A DNA stretch of 64,000 bases from Albirhodobacter sp042466415 (GTDB lineage: Bacteria > Pseudomonadota > Alphaproteobacteria > Rhodobacterales > Rhodobacteraceae). The notes beneath the pieces are model-generated. The model was not told where the DNA came from and did not search any database. It was given only the letters and a program-made list of their open reading frames with translations. This document shows, piece after piece, positions 7,687 through 16,504 of the stretch; positions within the stretch are counted from its first letter, which is position 1, and the number at the start of each line of letters is the position of its first letter. The stretch covers positions 2,728,001 through 2,792,000 of the forward strand of contig NZ_JAXHCH010000002.1 in the NCBI RefSeq assembly GCF_042466415.1, in the 5' to 3' direction. The position numbers and the translations under genes are program-made.

Positions 7687-7965
7687 ATGAAACTGTTTGA
7701 GGCATCGTCCGCAGATCATTCGCCAGAACAACGCCGCTTCGTTGCGATGACGGAGATTTGCTACACGATCGTCGATTTCAGCGCGGCGCTCTGCTTCATC
7801 GTGGGCTCGATGTTTTTCTTTTATGACAGCCTCCAGAACGCTGGAACGTGGCTGTTTCTGATCGGATCGCTTTTCTTTGCGGCCAAGCCGACAATCCGCC
7901 TATGGCGTGAAATCAAACTTTTGCGGATGGGCGATTATGCCGATATCGCATCCAAGAAACACTAG
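7687..7965 (+). CDS. YrhK-family membrane protein between pheS and pheT
   Basis: A 92-aa protein with a polar N-terminus, a membrane segment at about residues 32-50 (SAALCFIVGSMFFFYDS), a second at about 56-72 (WLFLIGSLFFAAKPTI) and a basic tail. The GSMFFFYDSLQNAGTWLFLIGS arrangement fits the YrhK domain, whose function is unknown. It is nested in the pheS-pheT operon, 9 bases before pheT, so it must be co-expressed with the synthetase. The link to tRNA charging is probably only positional. Confidence 0.75.
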   Translation: MKLFEASSADHSPEQRRFVAMTEICYTIVDFSAALCFIVGSMFFFYDSLQNAGTWLFLIGSLFFAAKPTIRLWREIKLLRMGDYADIASKKH

Positions 7966-7974
7966 GAGACAGAC

Positions 7975-10383
7975 ATGAAATTCACCCTCTCCTGGCTCAA
8001 GGATCATCTCGACACCGATGCGTCGCTCGATCAGATCCTCTACGCCCTTACCGATCTCGGCCTTGAGGTTGAGGAGGTTGTGAACCCCGCCGCGAAGCTG
8101 GCGAATTTCACGCTTGCCAAAGTTCTTCACGCGGAACAACACCCTGATGCCGATAAGCTGCGGGTGTGTCGTGTGATGTCGGATGAGGGCGAGAAGCAGA
8201 TCGTCTGCGGCGCGCCCAATGCCCGCGAAGGGATCACGGTGGTTCTGTGCAAGCCGGGCGATTATGTGCCGGGCATTGATACCACGCTGGGCATCGGCAA
8301 AATTCGCGGCGTTGAAAGCCATGGGATGATGGCATCCGAGCGCGAATTGGAGCTGTCGGACGAGCATAACGGCATCATCGAGCTGCCCTCGGGCGAGGTT
8401 GGCGAGAAGTTCGTTGATTGGCTGGCCGAGAACCGTCCCGAGACGGTGGACCCGATGATCGAGATTGCGATCACGCCGAACCGGCCCGATGCTTTGGGCG
8501 TGCGCGGCGTTGCGCGCGATCTGGCGGCGCGGGGCGTGGGGACGCTTAAGCCTCTCAATGTGGTCCCCGTCGCGGGCACGTTCAAAAGCCCGATTGGCGT
8601 GGCGATTGATCCCGCGCTGAAGGCGAAGGGTTGTCCGCATTTCACGGGGCGGGTTATTCGCGGCGTCAAAAACGGACCCAGCCCCGAGTGGCTGCAGCGA
8701 CGTCTCAAGGCGATTGGCTTGCGTCCGATCTCGGCTCTTGTCGACATTACCAACCTGTTCACCTTCGATCTGAACCGTCCTTTGCATGTGTTTGATGCTT
8801 CGAAGGTCGCCGGCGATCTGCGGATTGTGCCGGCAGTTGGCGGCGAGGAGTTCGTGGCGCTGGATGACAAAACCTACTCCCTGCGCGCAGGTCAGATGGT
8901 GATTGTTGATGATAACGGGGTGGAAAGCCTCGCCGGGATCATGGGTGGCGCGGTATCTGGCGCGCAAGACGATACGGTAGACGTATTCCTGGAAAGCGCG
9001 TTTTGGGATCCGATCACGATTGCGACCGCGGGCCGCGCGCTGAAAATCAACTCCGATGCGCGGTATCGGTTTGAGCGCGGCGTTGATCCGGCGTTCACCC
9101 GTGACGGGTTGGAATTGGCGACGCAGATGGTGCTTGATATCTGTGGTGGCGAGGCGTCCGAAGTTGTTGAGGACGGCGCGGCTTTGGATGTGTCGCGGGC
9201 GTATAAGCTGGATCCGGCGCGGGTTATCTCACTGGTTGGGATGGATATTCCCGAGGCGGAGCAGCGCGCGACCTTGACCGCGCTCGGCTTCACGCTGGAA
9301 GGCAACATGGCGCATGTGCCGACGTGGCGGCCCGATGTTTTGGGCGAGGCCGATCTGGTCGAGGAGGTCGCGCGGGTGGCCTCCCTGACCAAGCTTGTCG
9401 GAAAGCCGATGATGCGCGAGACGACCGGCGTGCCCAAAGCGATCCTGACCCCGATGCAGGTTCGCGAGAAAACCGCGCGGCGCACCACAGCGGCGTTGGG
9501 CTACAATGAATGCGTGACCTATAGTTTCATCGACGCAAAATCCGCTGTGATGTTTGGCGGCGGCGAGGATGCGACGCGGATCGAGAACCCGATCAGCTCG
9601 GAAATGACGCATCTGCGCCCCGACCTTCTGCCCGGTCTGTTGCAAGCGGCGGCGCGGAACCAAGCGCGCGGCTTTGCCGATATGGCGCTGTTCGAGGTTG
9701 GCCCCGCGTTCCATGGCGGCGAGCCGGGCGATCAGCATTTGCAAGCGACAGGTCTTTTGGTTGGCTCCACCGCGCCGCGCGATCCGTTCGGCTCGCGGCG
9801 CCCTGTCGATCTCTATGACGCAAAGGCCGATGCCGAGGCCGTTCTGGCGGCCATCGGCGCGCCCGCAAAGGTGCAGATCAATCGCAAGGTCGCGGGCTGG
9901 TGGCATCCGGGCCGGTCTGGTGTGATGGGGCTCGGCCCTAAAGCGCTTTGCGCCTTTGGCGAGGTGCACCCGAAAGTGCTGCGTGAGATGGGGATTAAGG
10001 GGCCTGCTGTTGCTTTCACGATCTGGCTTGAGGCAATACCTTTCCCCAAATCCAAATCGACCACGCGCGCGGCGCTGCAACGCTCTGACTTGCAAGCGGT
10101 TGAGCGCGACTTTGCCTTCGTGCTCGACGCGCAGGTTGATTCTCTGACGGCCGTGAATGCCGCATTGGGCGCGGATAAGGCGTTGATTGAAGGCGTTTCC
10201 GTGTTTGACCAATTCACAGGGGAAAAGGCCGAGGCGCAAATGGGCGCTGGCAAGAAATCAATCGCTTTGTCGGTTCGGATGCAGCCGAAAGACAAAACGC
10301 TGACCGATGCGGAGATCGAGGCCGTTTGCGCCAAAATCGTCGAGAAAGTCAGCAAAGCGACGGGCGGCACACTGCGTAGCTAA
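7975..10383 (+). CDS. pheT: Phenylalanyl-tRNA synthetase, beta subunit
   Basis: An 802-aa beta subunit. Domains in order: N-terminal MKFTLSWLKDHLDTDAS, an OB-fold tRNA-binding domain (residues ~39-150), the B3/B4 editing domain that removes mischarged Tyr, the B5 domain (~400-475), a degenerate class II core with DMALFEVGPAF, and a C-terminal ferredoxin-fold anticodon-binding domain (~705-802) with QAVERDFAFVLD and FDQFTGE. Length is normal. Shine-Dalgarno is AGGAGACAGAC. It ends the operon at a strong terminator. Confidence 0.97.
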   Translation: MKFTLSWLKDHLDTDASLDQILYALTDLGLEVEEVVNPAAKLANFTLAKVLHAEQHPDADKLRVCRVMSDEGEKQIVCGAPNAREGITVVLCKPGDYVPGIDTTLGIGKIRGVESHGMMASERELELSDEHNGIIELPSGEVGEKFVDWLAENRPETVDPMIEIAITPNRPDALGVRGVARDLAARGVGTLKPLNVVPVAGTFKSPIGVAIDPALKAKGCPHFTGRVIRGVKNGPSPEWLQRRLKAIGLRPISALVDITNLFTFDLNRPLHVFDASKVAGDLRIVPAVGGEEFVALDDKTYSLRAGQMVIVDDNGVESLAGIMGGAVSGAQDDTVDVFLESAFWDPITIATAGRALKINSDARYRFERGVDPAFTRDGLELATQMVLDICGGEASEVVEDGAALDVSRAYKLDPARVISLVGMDIPEAEQRATLTALGFTLEGNMAHVPTWRPDVLGEADLVEEVARVASLTKLVGKPMMRETTGVPKAILTPMQVREKTARRTTAALGYNECVTYSFIDAKSAVMFGGGEDATRIENPISSEMTHLRPDLLPGLLQAAARNQARGFADMALFEVGPAFHGGEPGDQHLQATGLLVGSTAPRDPFGSRRPVDLYDAKADAEAVLAAIGAPAKVQINRKVAGWWHPGRSGVMGLGPKALCAFGEVHPKVLREMGIKGPAVAFTIWLEAIPFPKSKSTTRAALQRSDLQAVERDFAFVLDAQVDSLTAVNAALGADKALIEGVSVFDQFTGEKAEAQMGAGKKSIALSVRMQPKDKTLTDAEIEAVCAKIVEKVSKATGGTLRS

Positions 10384-10409
10384 CGCCGCCAATTTGCTGG
10401 ACCAAAAGA

Positions 10410-10443
10410 AGCCCCCTGTCCATCGCGGAGAGGGGGCTTTTTT
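10410..10443 (+). terminator. Terminator of pheS-pheT
   Basis: An 8-bp stem AGCCCCCT/AGGGGGCT with a 13-base loop followed by six T residues. Confidence 0.88.
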
Positions 10444-10599
10444 CGCCCCGTGCGCATTCGCCCAGTCGTCAAAGATATGCTTGTCTGATCGAGGCGCAGC
10501 TTACGTAGCGTCCACTAAGTTAGGCGGATGATACGGGGCTAGGAATGTGTTAACCTTTTCGGTATCGGAAAAAATCAACTAATCAGTATGGGACAGGTT

Positions 10600-11025
10600 A
10601 TGCTCAAAGAGTTCAAAGACTTCATCGCCAAAGGCAACGTTATGGATCTCGCCGTCGGGATCATCATTGGCGCTGCGTTCACCGCCATCGTGAGCTCGCT
10701 GGTGGCTGATCTGATCAATCCGATCATTGGCCTTGTGCTGGGCGGCGTTGATTTCACCAATATGTATCTTGTTCTGTCGGGTGATGTGCCCGCGGGCGCT
10801 AGCCTTGATGCCGCGCGTGAGGCAGGGGCTGCCGTATTCGCTTACGGCGCGTTCATCACGGCCGTCATCAACTTCCTGATCATTGCGTTTGTCGTGTTCA
10901 TGCTGATCAAGGCGGTCAAGAAGATTCAGGCAGAGAAGCCCGCCGAGCCCGCCGAGCCTGCCGCTCCGAAGGGACCGTCGGAGCTTGATGTGCTTTTGGA
11001 AATTCGCGATCAACTCAAGAAGTGA
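10600..11025 (+). CDS. mscL: Large-conductance mechanosensitive channel MscL
   Basis: A 141-aa inner-membrane channel that opens under hypo-osmotic tension. The N-terminal MLKEFKDFIAKGNVMDLA amphipathic helix leads into TM1 (AVGIIIGAAFTAIVSSLV). A periplasmic loop is followed by TM2 (FITAVINFLIIAFVVFMLI), then a charged coiled C-terminal helix ending LEIRDQLKK. ATG 10600 gives the family N-terminus and sits after GGGACAGG; an in-frame ATG at 10588 is the alternative. The Pro/Ala/Glu-rich linker before the C-terminal helix is longer than in E. coli. It is monocistronic, with its own terminator. Confidence 0.95.
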   Translation: MLKEFKDFIAKGNVMDLAVGIIIGAAFTAIVSSLVADLINPIIGLVLGGVDFTNMYLVLSGDVPAGASLDAAREAGAAVFAYGAFITAVINFLIIAFVVFMLIKAVKKIQAEKPAEPAEPAAPKGPSELDVLLEIRDQLKK

Positions 11026-11042
11026 GATCCGCGTAAATCCGG

Positions 11043-11071
11043 AAGGCCCCGCCGTGGTGCGGGGCCTTTTT
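11043..11071 (+). terminator. Terminator of mscL
   Basis: A 10-bp stem AAGGCCCCGC/GCGGGGCCTT with a 6-base loop, then TTT. It lies between convergent mscL and ald. Confidence 0.85.
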
Positions 11072-11084
11072 GCGTTCGGGGGGA

Positions 11085-12197
11085 TTATAAGGCGAGCGCT
11101 TGCTCGACCGAGATCACGGGCAGATTCTGGGCAACGCCGACCGCTGCATAAGTCAAATGCCCCGCGTGCGTATTCAGTCCCGCCGCAAGATGTGGATCGG
11201 CCTTGCAGGCCTCCCGCCAGCCCTTGTTTGCCAGCGCCACGACGAAGGGGAGGGTGGCGTTCCCCAACGCAAGTGTGGAGGTGCGAGCAACGGCGCCGGG
11301 CATATTTGCGACGCAGTAATGCACGATTCCATCGACCTCGTAGATCGGGTCTTGATGGGTCGTCGCCTTGGAGGTCTCGAAACATCCGCCCTGATCGATC
11401 GCGACATCGACAAGCACCGCGCCGGCCTTCATCGTGCCGAGCATCTCGCGCGTGATGAGTTTTGGCGCCGCGGCACCAGGGATAAGGACCGCGCCGACGA
11501 CGATATCAGCGGCGGAGACAAGCTCGGCAGTCAACGCCTTAGAGGCATAGCCCGTGCGGAAATCGCGGCCGAATTGATCATCGAGCTGGCGCAGGCGGGG
11601 CAGGGAACGATCCAGAACGGTGACATCAGCGCCCATACCCGCCGCCACGCGCGCGGCATGCGTGCCCACAACCCCACCGCCAATCACCAAGACGGTCGCG
11701 GGCAAAACGCCGGGAACGCCGCCCATCAAAACGCCGCGCCCGCCATTTGCTTTTTGCAGCGCCCAAGCGCCAACCTGCGGCGCGAGCTTGCCCGCCACTT
11801 CCGACATCGGCGCGAGAAGCGGTAAGCCGCCAGTGCGATCTATCACCGTCTCGTAGGCGATGCATGTGGCGCGTGATGCGAGGAGGTCTTGGGTCTGCGC
11901 GGCGTCAGGCGCGAGATGGAGATAGGTGAAGAGCACTTGGTCTTCGCGCAGGCGTGCCCGTTCAACAGCTTGAGGCTCTTTGACCTTAACGATCATCTGC
12001 GCGTCCCAGACCGCGTCAAGGTCGGTCACTTGCGCGCCTGCTGCGGTGTAATCGTCATCCCCGAAACCGGCGCCCAGCCCTGCGCCAGCCTCGATCAAAA
12101 TCGTGTGGCCATGGGCGCTCAATTCGGCGCAAGCAGCCGGCGTCAATCCGACGCGGAATTCTTGAGGTTTGATTTCTTTGGGGCAGCCGATGATCAT
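11085..12197 (-). CDS. ald: Alanine dehydrogenase
   Basis: A 370-aa NAD-dependent enzyme that interconverts L-alanine and pyruvate plus ammonia. It begins MIIGCPKEIKPQEFRVGLTP, with Lys73 in KVKEP and His94 in YLHLA, the substrate residues equivalent to Lys75/His96 of characterised Ald. A Rossmann GGGVVG motif lies around residue 170. The start ATG 12197 follows GGAG at 7 bases. An Lrp/AsnC regulator is divergently transcribed from the same 135-base intergenic region, the standard arrangement for alanine-induced ald control. Confidence 0.95.
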   Translation of the reverse strand: MIIGCPKEIKPQEFRVGLTPAACAELSAHGHTILIEAGAGLGAGFGDDDYTAAGAQVTDLDAVWDAQMIVKVKEPQAVERARLREDQVLFTYLHLAPDAAQTQDLLASRATCIAYETVIDRTGGLPLLAPMSEVAGKLAPQVGAWALQKANGGRGVLMGGVPGVLPATVLVIGGGVVGTHAARVAAGMGADVTVLDRSLPRLRQLDDQFGRDFRTGYASKALTAELVSAADIVVGAVLIPGAAAPKLITREMLGTMKAGAVLVDVAIDQGGCFETSKATTHQDPIYEVDGIVHYCVANMPGAVARTSTLALGNATLPFVVALANKGWREACKADPHLAAGLNTHAGHLTYAAVGVAQNLPVISVEQALAL

Positions 12198-12332
12198 GAT
12201 GTTCTCCCTGCTTTAGAAGGCAAGTATCGCGCCTTTTTGATGATAAGAGTTTGAAAATATCGCTGGAGTCTGGCGCTATGTTGGAATTATTCTGCGTGAA
12301 ACCCAAGAAGTGTAACAGAAAGTTGTGCATTT

Positions 12333-12791
12333 ATGGAATTGGACGCGACAGACAAACGAATTCTGATGGTGTTGCAACGCGAAGGCCGCGTGACGAATGC
12401 GGAGTTGGCGGAACGGGTCAATCTTTCGGCTTCTGCGTGCCATCGGCGGGTTCAGCGGCTTGAAGAAGGCGGCGTGATCCGCGATTTTGTGGCGTTACTC
12501 GATGCGAAAGCGGTGAACCGCGCGATGGTTGTGTTTGTTGAAATTACGCTTTCGGCACAGACGGATGACGTGCTTGACGCGTTTGAGCGTGAGGTGCGCA
12601 AGATCGACGATGTGTTGGAATGTCACCTGATGACGGGACAGGCCGACTACATTTTAAAAGTCGTCGCACAGGACACCGAAGATTTCGCGCGCATCCATCG
12701 TCAGAAGCTCGCGCGTTTGCCGGGCGTCGCCCAGATGCAATCGGCGCTCGCATTGCGGACGGTGTTCAAGACAACCGCACTGCCGGTCTAA
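12333..12791 (+). CDS. Lrp/AsnC-family transcriptional regulator (likely ald regulator)
   Basis: A 152-aa regulator with an N-terminal winged HTH (LDATDKRILMVLQREGRVTN followed by AELAERVNLSASACHRRVQR) and a C-terminal RAM effector domain (residues ~70-150, including HLMTGQADYILKVVA). Such proteins form octamers that bind amino acids. Divergence from ald implies it senses alanine and controls ald, by analogy with AldR; this is inference. The intergenic region is AT-rich, as expected for Lrp-type binding, but I cannot define exact sites. Its stop is 8 bases from the convergent trkH stop. Confidence 0.85.
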   Translation: MELDATDKRILMVLQREGRVTNAELAERVNLSASACHRRVQRLEEGGVIRDFVALLDAKAVNRAMVVFVEITLSAQTDDVLDAFEREVRKIDDVLECHLMTGQADYILKVVAQDTEDFARIHRQKLARLPGVAQMQSALALRTVFKTTALPV

Positions 12792-12799
12792 GGGCTGTG

Positions 12800-14254
12800 T
12801 CAGTCGCGCCAGAACCGCGGCAGCAGAATGACAAAAATCGCCAGCAACCCGAGTCGCCCGAGCAGCATGTTTAGGCTCATGATCCAGGTTGCGGCATCGT
12901 TGAAATCGACCATCGTGCCCGTGCGATTGACGAGCGGGCCGATCCCGTAGCCGATATTCCCGATGGATGTCCAAACCGCGAATAAGGCGGAGGTGAAATC
13001 AACGCCCGTCATCGAAATTGCCTCTGCCGAGATCCCGCTGACCAGAACGTAGCCAGTGAAGTAAAGCATCAAGGGCTGGACAACGTCTTCGGTCAGGGTG
13101 TGCCCGTTATATTGCGCGGGGGCGATGCGGTTTGGCGAATAGAGACGCCGGATGGCCGCGCGCAGAACTGCGCCGAACAATTGCCAGCGGAAGACCGAAA
13201 TCGCCCCCGAGGATGATCCGGAGCATCCGCCGATCATCCCGATCGTGAAGGCGACCATCAGCGGGAATGATCCCCACGCACTGACATTGTCCGAGCCAAA
13301 ACCCGTGCCGGTGAGAATGGAGGCGATGTTGAACAGGCTGGTCCGCAACACGTGTTCGAAGCCGGCGTCGGAGTTCACAAGCCGCCATAAGATCACAACA
13401 GCGCTCGCATATCCGAACCACCGCAGCATCGCCCGCACCTGCAAATCGTGCCAGATCGGGCGGGCGTCGCCGCGCATGAGTTGAACAAACCGGATGAAGG
13501 GCATCGCGGAGAGCAGCATGAAAATCGTGCCAACATATTCCGATGCGCCGCGCAGTGACGGCTCCGAGAAGCTAGCATCGTAGTTTGAAAACCCGCCCGT
13601 TGCGACACAGGCCATCGCATGCACAATCGCGTCGATCGCTTTTTGCCCGCAGATCGCAAAACTGATCGCGCAAAGGACAGTTAGCGCGGCGTAAACTTGC
13701 AGAAGCGAGACGGCAATGTCGCGCGCGCGGGGGAGAATTTTTCCAAATGTATCGAACCCTTCGGTCCGGAAAAGCTGCATCCCGCCGACGCGCATCACGG
13801 GTAGGAAAATCATCGCGACAAACGCGATGCCGAGGCCGCCCATCCAATTCAGCATCCCGCGCCACAAAAGAACACTTTGCGGCAAGTCACCGAGGTGGGT
13901 GATGACGGTCGAGCCAGTGGTTGTGAAGCCTGAAACCGATTCGAAGTAAGCATCTGTGAAGCTGATATCGGGTTCGCCAAAGATGAAGGGAAGGGCGCTG
14001 ACGGCGGGTAACACCAGCCAGATCCCCGCGGTGAGCAGCCAAGCCTCCCGCAGGCCGAGTGTGGCTTTTTGATGCGAGTGGCTCGCGATTGCGGTGAGGC
14101 TGGCGCCGAGGATGGTCACGACCATCGCCTCGAAGAAGCCGGCCCAATTTGCATCTCCGCGCACTAAATCCAATGCCATCGGGAAAGCCATTGTCACGCC
14201 CAGAGACGCTGCGATCAGGCTTAGGATGTGGATGACTGGGCGAATTTCAGGCAT
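12800..14254 (-). CDS. trkH: TrkH-family potassium uptake protein
   Basis: A 484-aa inner-membrane protein with about ten hydrophobic segments arranged as four M1-P-M2 repeats. Pore-loop motifs include SGFTTTGSTV (near residue 110), CVATGGFSNYD (near 217), SILTGTGFGSD and a fourth near the C-terminus (SIGNIGYGIGP). These Gly-containing filters select K+. The IGGCSGSSSGAISVFR segment is also typical of TrkH. No TrkA regulator gene is adjacent, so the partner must be encoded elsewhere. It is a single gene, convergent with the Lrp regulator. Confidence 0.93.
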   Translation of the reverse strand: MPEIRPVIHILSLIAASLGVTMAFPMALDLVRGDANWAGFFEAMVVTILGASLTAIASHSHQKATLGLREAWLLTAGIWLVLPAVSALPFIFGEPDISFTDAYFESVSGFTTTGSTVITHLGDLPQSVLLWRGMLNWMGGLGIAFVAMIFLPVMRVGGMQLFRTEGFDTFGKILPRARDIAVSLLQVYAALTVLCAISFAICGQKAIDAIVHAMACVATGGFSNYDASFSEPSLRGASEYVGTIFMLLSAMPFIRFVQLMRGDARPIWHDLQVRAMLRWFGYASAVVILWRLVNSDAGFEHVLRTSLFNIASILTGTGFGSDNVSAWGSFPLMVAFTIGMIGGCSGSSSGAISVFRWQLFGAVLRAAIRRLYSPNRIAPAQYNGHTLTEDVVQPLMLYFTGYVLVSGISAEAISMTGVDFTSALFAVWTSIGNIGYGIGPLVNRTGTMVDFNDAATWIMSLNMLLGRLGLLAIFVILLPRFWRD

Positions 14255-14297
14255 GAACGTTGTGCTATGCGCAAGAGAAAACGATGGGGGGAGAGTT

Positions 14298-14329
14298 GAA
14301 AAACCCCCGATGGCTGGGCCTCGGGGGTT
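14298..14329 (-). terminator. Terminator of rpsU
   Basis: Read on the minus strand, an 8-bp CCCCCGA/TCGGGGG-based stem with a 10-base loop is followed by a T-tract (AAAAA on the plus strand). It lies 40 bases downstream of the rpsU stop. Confidence 0.8.
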
Positions 14330-14367
14330 GATCTGATGCGGGCGAACCCGCCAGCTTTGGCATGGCC

Positions 14368-14574
14368 TTAGAGACCGCCTTCACGCTGTGCTTTCTTCCG
14401 TGCCAATTTACGAGCACGGCGAACAGCTTCGGCTTTCTCACGGGCTTTCTTCACGGACGGCTTCTCGAAATGTTGCTTGAGCTTCATTTCACGGAATACG
14501 CCTTCACGCTGAAGTTTCTTCTTCAGAGCACGAAGAGCCTGTTCGACGTTATTGTCGCGAACGCTGACCTGCAT
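14368..14574 (-). CDS. rpsU: 30S ribosomal protein S21
   Basis: A 68-aa basic protein starting MQVSVRDNNVEQALRALKKK, with the S21 core REGVFREMKLKQHFEKPSVK and an Arg/Lys-rich tail. It joins the small subunit late and assists initiation. The start follows AGGAAGGTGGTGAAAACC. A well-formed promoter lies 54 bases upstream and a terminator follows, so it is monocistronic, unlike the rpsU-dnaG-rpoD operon of enterobacteria. Confidence 0.96.
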   Translation of the reverse strand: MQVSVRDNNVEQALRALKKKLQREGVFREMKLKQHFEKPSVKKAREKAEAVRRARKLARKKAQREGGL

Positions 14575-14627
14575 GTGGTTTTCACCACCTTCCTAAGTTT
14601 GAGTTGCGTCAGATTGCAGGAAGCGCC

Positions 14628-14656
14628 CATATAGCAGTGAGAATTTATTTTGTCTA
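14628..14656 (-). promoter_or_regulatory. Candidate sigma-70 promoter of rpsU
   Basis: On the minus strand: -35 TAGACA, exactly 17 bases, -10 TATATG. It sits within about 20 bases of the divergent COQ9 start at 14671, so the two transcription units share this control region. Confidence 0.55.
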
Positions 14657-14670
14657 CTGGGAGTCTCACG

Positions 14671-15360
14671 ATGGAAACGATACGCAATTCGCGGTTTAGC
14701 GTCGAGACGGGGGTTGAGGATCTGCTGGCGGCGATCTTGCCGCATGTGCCCTTCGATGGCTGGTCAGAGCCCGCATTCAAGGCGGCGGTTGGGGATCTAG
14801 GGGTTGATCCGGATCTGGCGCGTGTGTTGTGCCCGCGCGGGGGCGTGGATCTCGCCGTTGCCTATCATCTCGCGGGGGACCGCGCGATGGAGGCTGCACT
14901 CGCGAAGGCGGATATGAGTGCATTGAAGTTTCGCGAGAAAGTTGCGTTGGCGGTCAAGTTGCGGCTTGAGGGCGCGGATGCGGAACTCGTGCGGCGCGGG
15001 GCGTCCATCTTTGCCTTGCCGCAAAATGCGACCACCGGCGGAAAACTCCTTTGGGGCACCGCAGATGCAATCTGGTCGGCGCTGGGTGATACGTCGGAGG
15101 ATTACAACTGGCACACCAAACGCATGACGCTTTCGGCCGTGTATAGTTCGGTTGTTTTGTATTGGATGGGTGACGAGAGCGAGGGCAAGGCCGACACATG
15201 GGCCTTCCTCGACCGGCAAATCGATAACGTGATGCAATTCGAGAAGGTGAAGGGCACCTTGCTGAAGCTGCCATTCGTTCCGCACCTTCTCGCGCAGTTC
15301 AACAAACCTGCGCCGAGTGATTTACCGGGCGGATCTTCGAGAAAGGGCGTGCGGACATGA
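14671..15360 (+). CDS. coq9: COQ9-family protein (ubiquinone biosynthesis)
   Basis: A 229-aa protein of the COQ9 family, a TetR-like fold that binds isoprenoid lipid and presents substrate to the COQ7-type hydroxylase in ubiquinone synthesis. The C-terminal two thirds match the family (KLLWGTADAIWSALGDTSED and YNWHTKRMTLSAVYSSVVLY). ATG 14671 is chosen because GGGAG lies 7 bases upstream; a TTG at 14650 in frame lacks this support. The stop overlaps the start of the quinone oxidoreductase gene (ATGA), indicating translational coupling and a shared quinone theme. Confidence 0.88.
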   Translation: METIRNSRFSVETGVEDLLAAILPHVPFDGWSEPAFKAAVGDLGVDPDLARVLCPRGGVDLAVAYHLAGDRAMEAALAKADMSALKFREKVALAVKLRLEGADAELVRRGASIFALPQNATTGGKLLWGTADAIWSALGDTSEDYNWHTKRMTLSAVYSSVVLYWMGDESEGKADTWAFLDRQIDNVMQFEKVKGTLLKLPFVPHLLAQFNKPAPSDLPGGSSRKGVRT

Positions 15361-16325
15361 AAGCGATCAAGATCAGCAAGGCCGGCGGGCCAGATGTGCT
15401 CACGCTGAGCGATGTAGCAAAGCCCGAGATTTCGTCGGGCGAAATTCTCATCGAGGTGCATTATGCTGGTGTGAACCGTCCCGATTGCCTGCAGCGCGCG
15501 GGCCTCTATGCGCCGCCTTCCGGCGCATCGCCCCTGCCAGGGCTTGAGGCGTCCGGTGTCGTCGTGGCCGTGGGCGAGGGCGTTACACAATGGTCGGTGG
15601 GCGATCAGGTTTGCGCGCTTTTGCCCGGCGGGGGATATGCCCAATACGCAATTTGCCGCGCGGATCATGCCTTGCCGATTCCCAAGGGCGTCGAAATGCG
15701 CGAGGCGGCCTGTCTGCCCGAGACCTGCTTTACGGTTTGGTCCAATGTTGTGATGCGCGGTGGCCTCAAATCTGGCGAGCGGTTTCTTGTGCATGGTGGG
15801 TCCTCGGGGATCGGGACGACCGCGATCCAGATCGCAAAATCCCTCGGAGCGGAGGTTTTTGCGACAGCCGGATCGGCGGCGAAAGTGGCGGCGGTGGAGG
15901 AATTGGGCGCGCATGGTATCAACTACCGCGATGCTGATTTCGTCGAGGTGCTGACCGCGCATGGCGGGGCAAACCTCGTCTTGGATATGGTCGGCGGGAG
16001 CTATATTTCCCGTAACATCAAGGCAATGGCGCCGGATGCGCGGATGGTGTTCATCGCGTTTTTGGAAAGTCCGAAGGCCGAAATCAACTTTGCGCAGGTG
16101 ATGATGAAGCGCCTGACGATCACAGGATCGACCCTGCGGCCACAGTCGGATGCGGCCAAGGCGGAGATCGCGACAGCTTTGCGCGAACATGTCTGGCCGA
16201 TGATTGAGGCGGGCGCCTTGCGCCCCGTTATGGATCAGGAGTTCGATCTGGCAGACGCGCGCGACGCCCATCGTCGGATGGAGCAGGGCGATCACATCGG
16301 CAAGATCGTCTTGCGGGTAAAGTAA
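15357..16325 (+). CDS. NAD(P)H-quinone oxidoreductase, zinc-type alcohol dehydrogenase superfamily (PIG3-like)
   Basis: A 322-aa medium-chain dehydrogenase/reductase of the quinone-oxidoreductase branch. It has a GroES-like N-terminal half (VHYAGVNRPDCLQRAGLY) and a Rossmann half with FLVHGGSSGIGTTAIQIAK. The MDR catalytic-zinc ligands are absent, as is normal for QOR/TP53I3-type enzymes. It probably reduces quinones or enones with NADPH. It overlaps COQ9 by 4 bases. Function beyond the family is inferred; crotonyl-CoA reductase-like activity is a less likely alternative. Confidence 0.88.
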   Translation: MKAIKISKAGGPDVLTLSDVAKPEISSGEILIEVHYAGVNRPDCLQRAGLYAPPSGASPLPGLEASGVVVAVGEGVTQWSVGDQVCALLPGGGYAQYAICRADHALPIPKGVEMREAACLPETCFTVWSNVVMRGGLKSGERFLVHGGSSGIGTTAIQIAKSLGAEVFATAGSAAKVAAVEELGAHGINYRDADFVEVLTAHGGANLVLDMVGGSYISRNIKAMAPDARMVFIAFLESPKAEINFAQVMMKRLTITGSTLRPQSDAAKAEIATALREHVWPMIEAGALRPVMDQEFDLADARDAHRRMEQGDHIGKIVLRVK

Positions 16326-16445
16326 ACAGTTACACGAGTGTCATGAGCGTGACGCGCGAGTGTCACGGCTCGGGTTTAGAGAGGGCCGGATCAATATGTC
16401 TGGCGGGGGTGGGCTCCGAGGACAGGCCCGCGCTTGACGCGGGAG

Positions 16446-16473
16446 ACGGCGCGCTGAAAGGCGCGCCGTTCTT
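16446..16473 (+). terminator. Terminator-like hairpin after the COQ9-QOR operon
   Basis: A perfect 9-bp stem ACGGCGCGC/GCGCGCCGT with a 6-base loop, followed by TCTTT. It lies between convergent genes. The T-tract is short, so efficiency is uncertain. Confidence 0.6.
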
Positions 16474-16504
16474 TATGCGCAGGTATTGCGCGGAGCGAAT
16501 GGCG

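Noticed and set aside
10159..10239. Minus-strand reading frame of more than 300 codons opposite pheT (about 9229-10239)
   Set aside because: It is Arg/His-rich and low in hydrophobic pattern, typical of the antisense of GC-rich coding DNA, without a ribosome-binding site.
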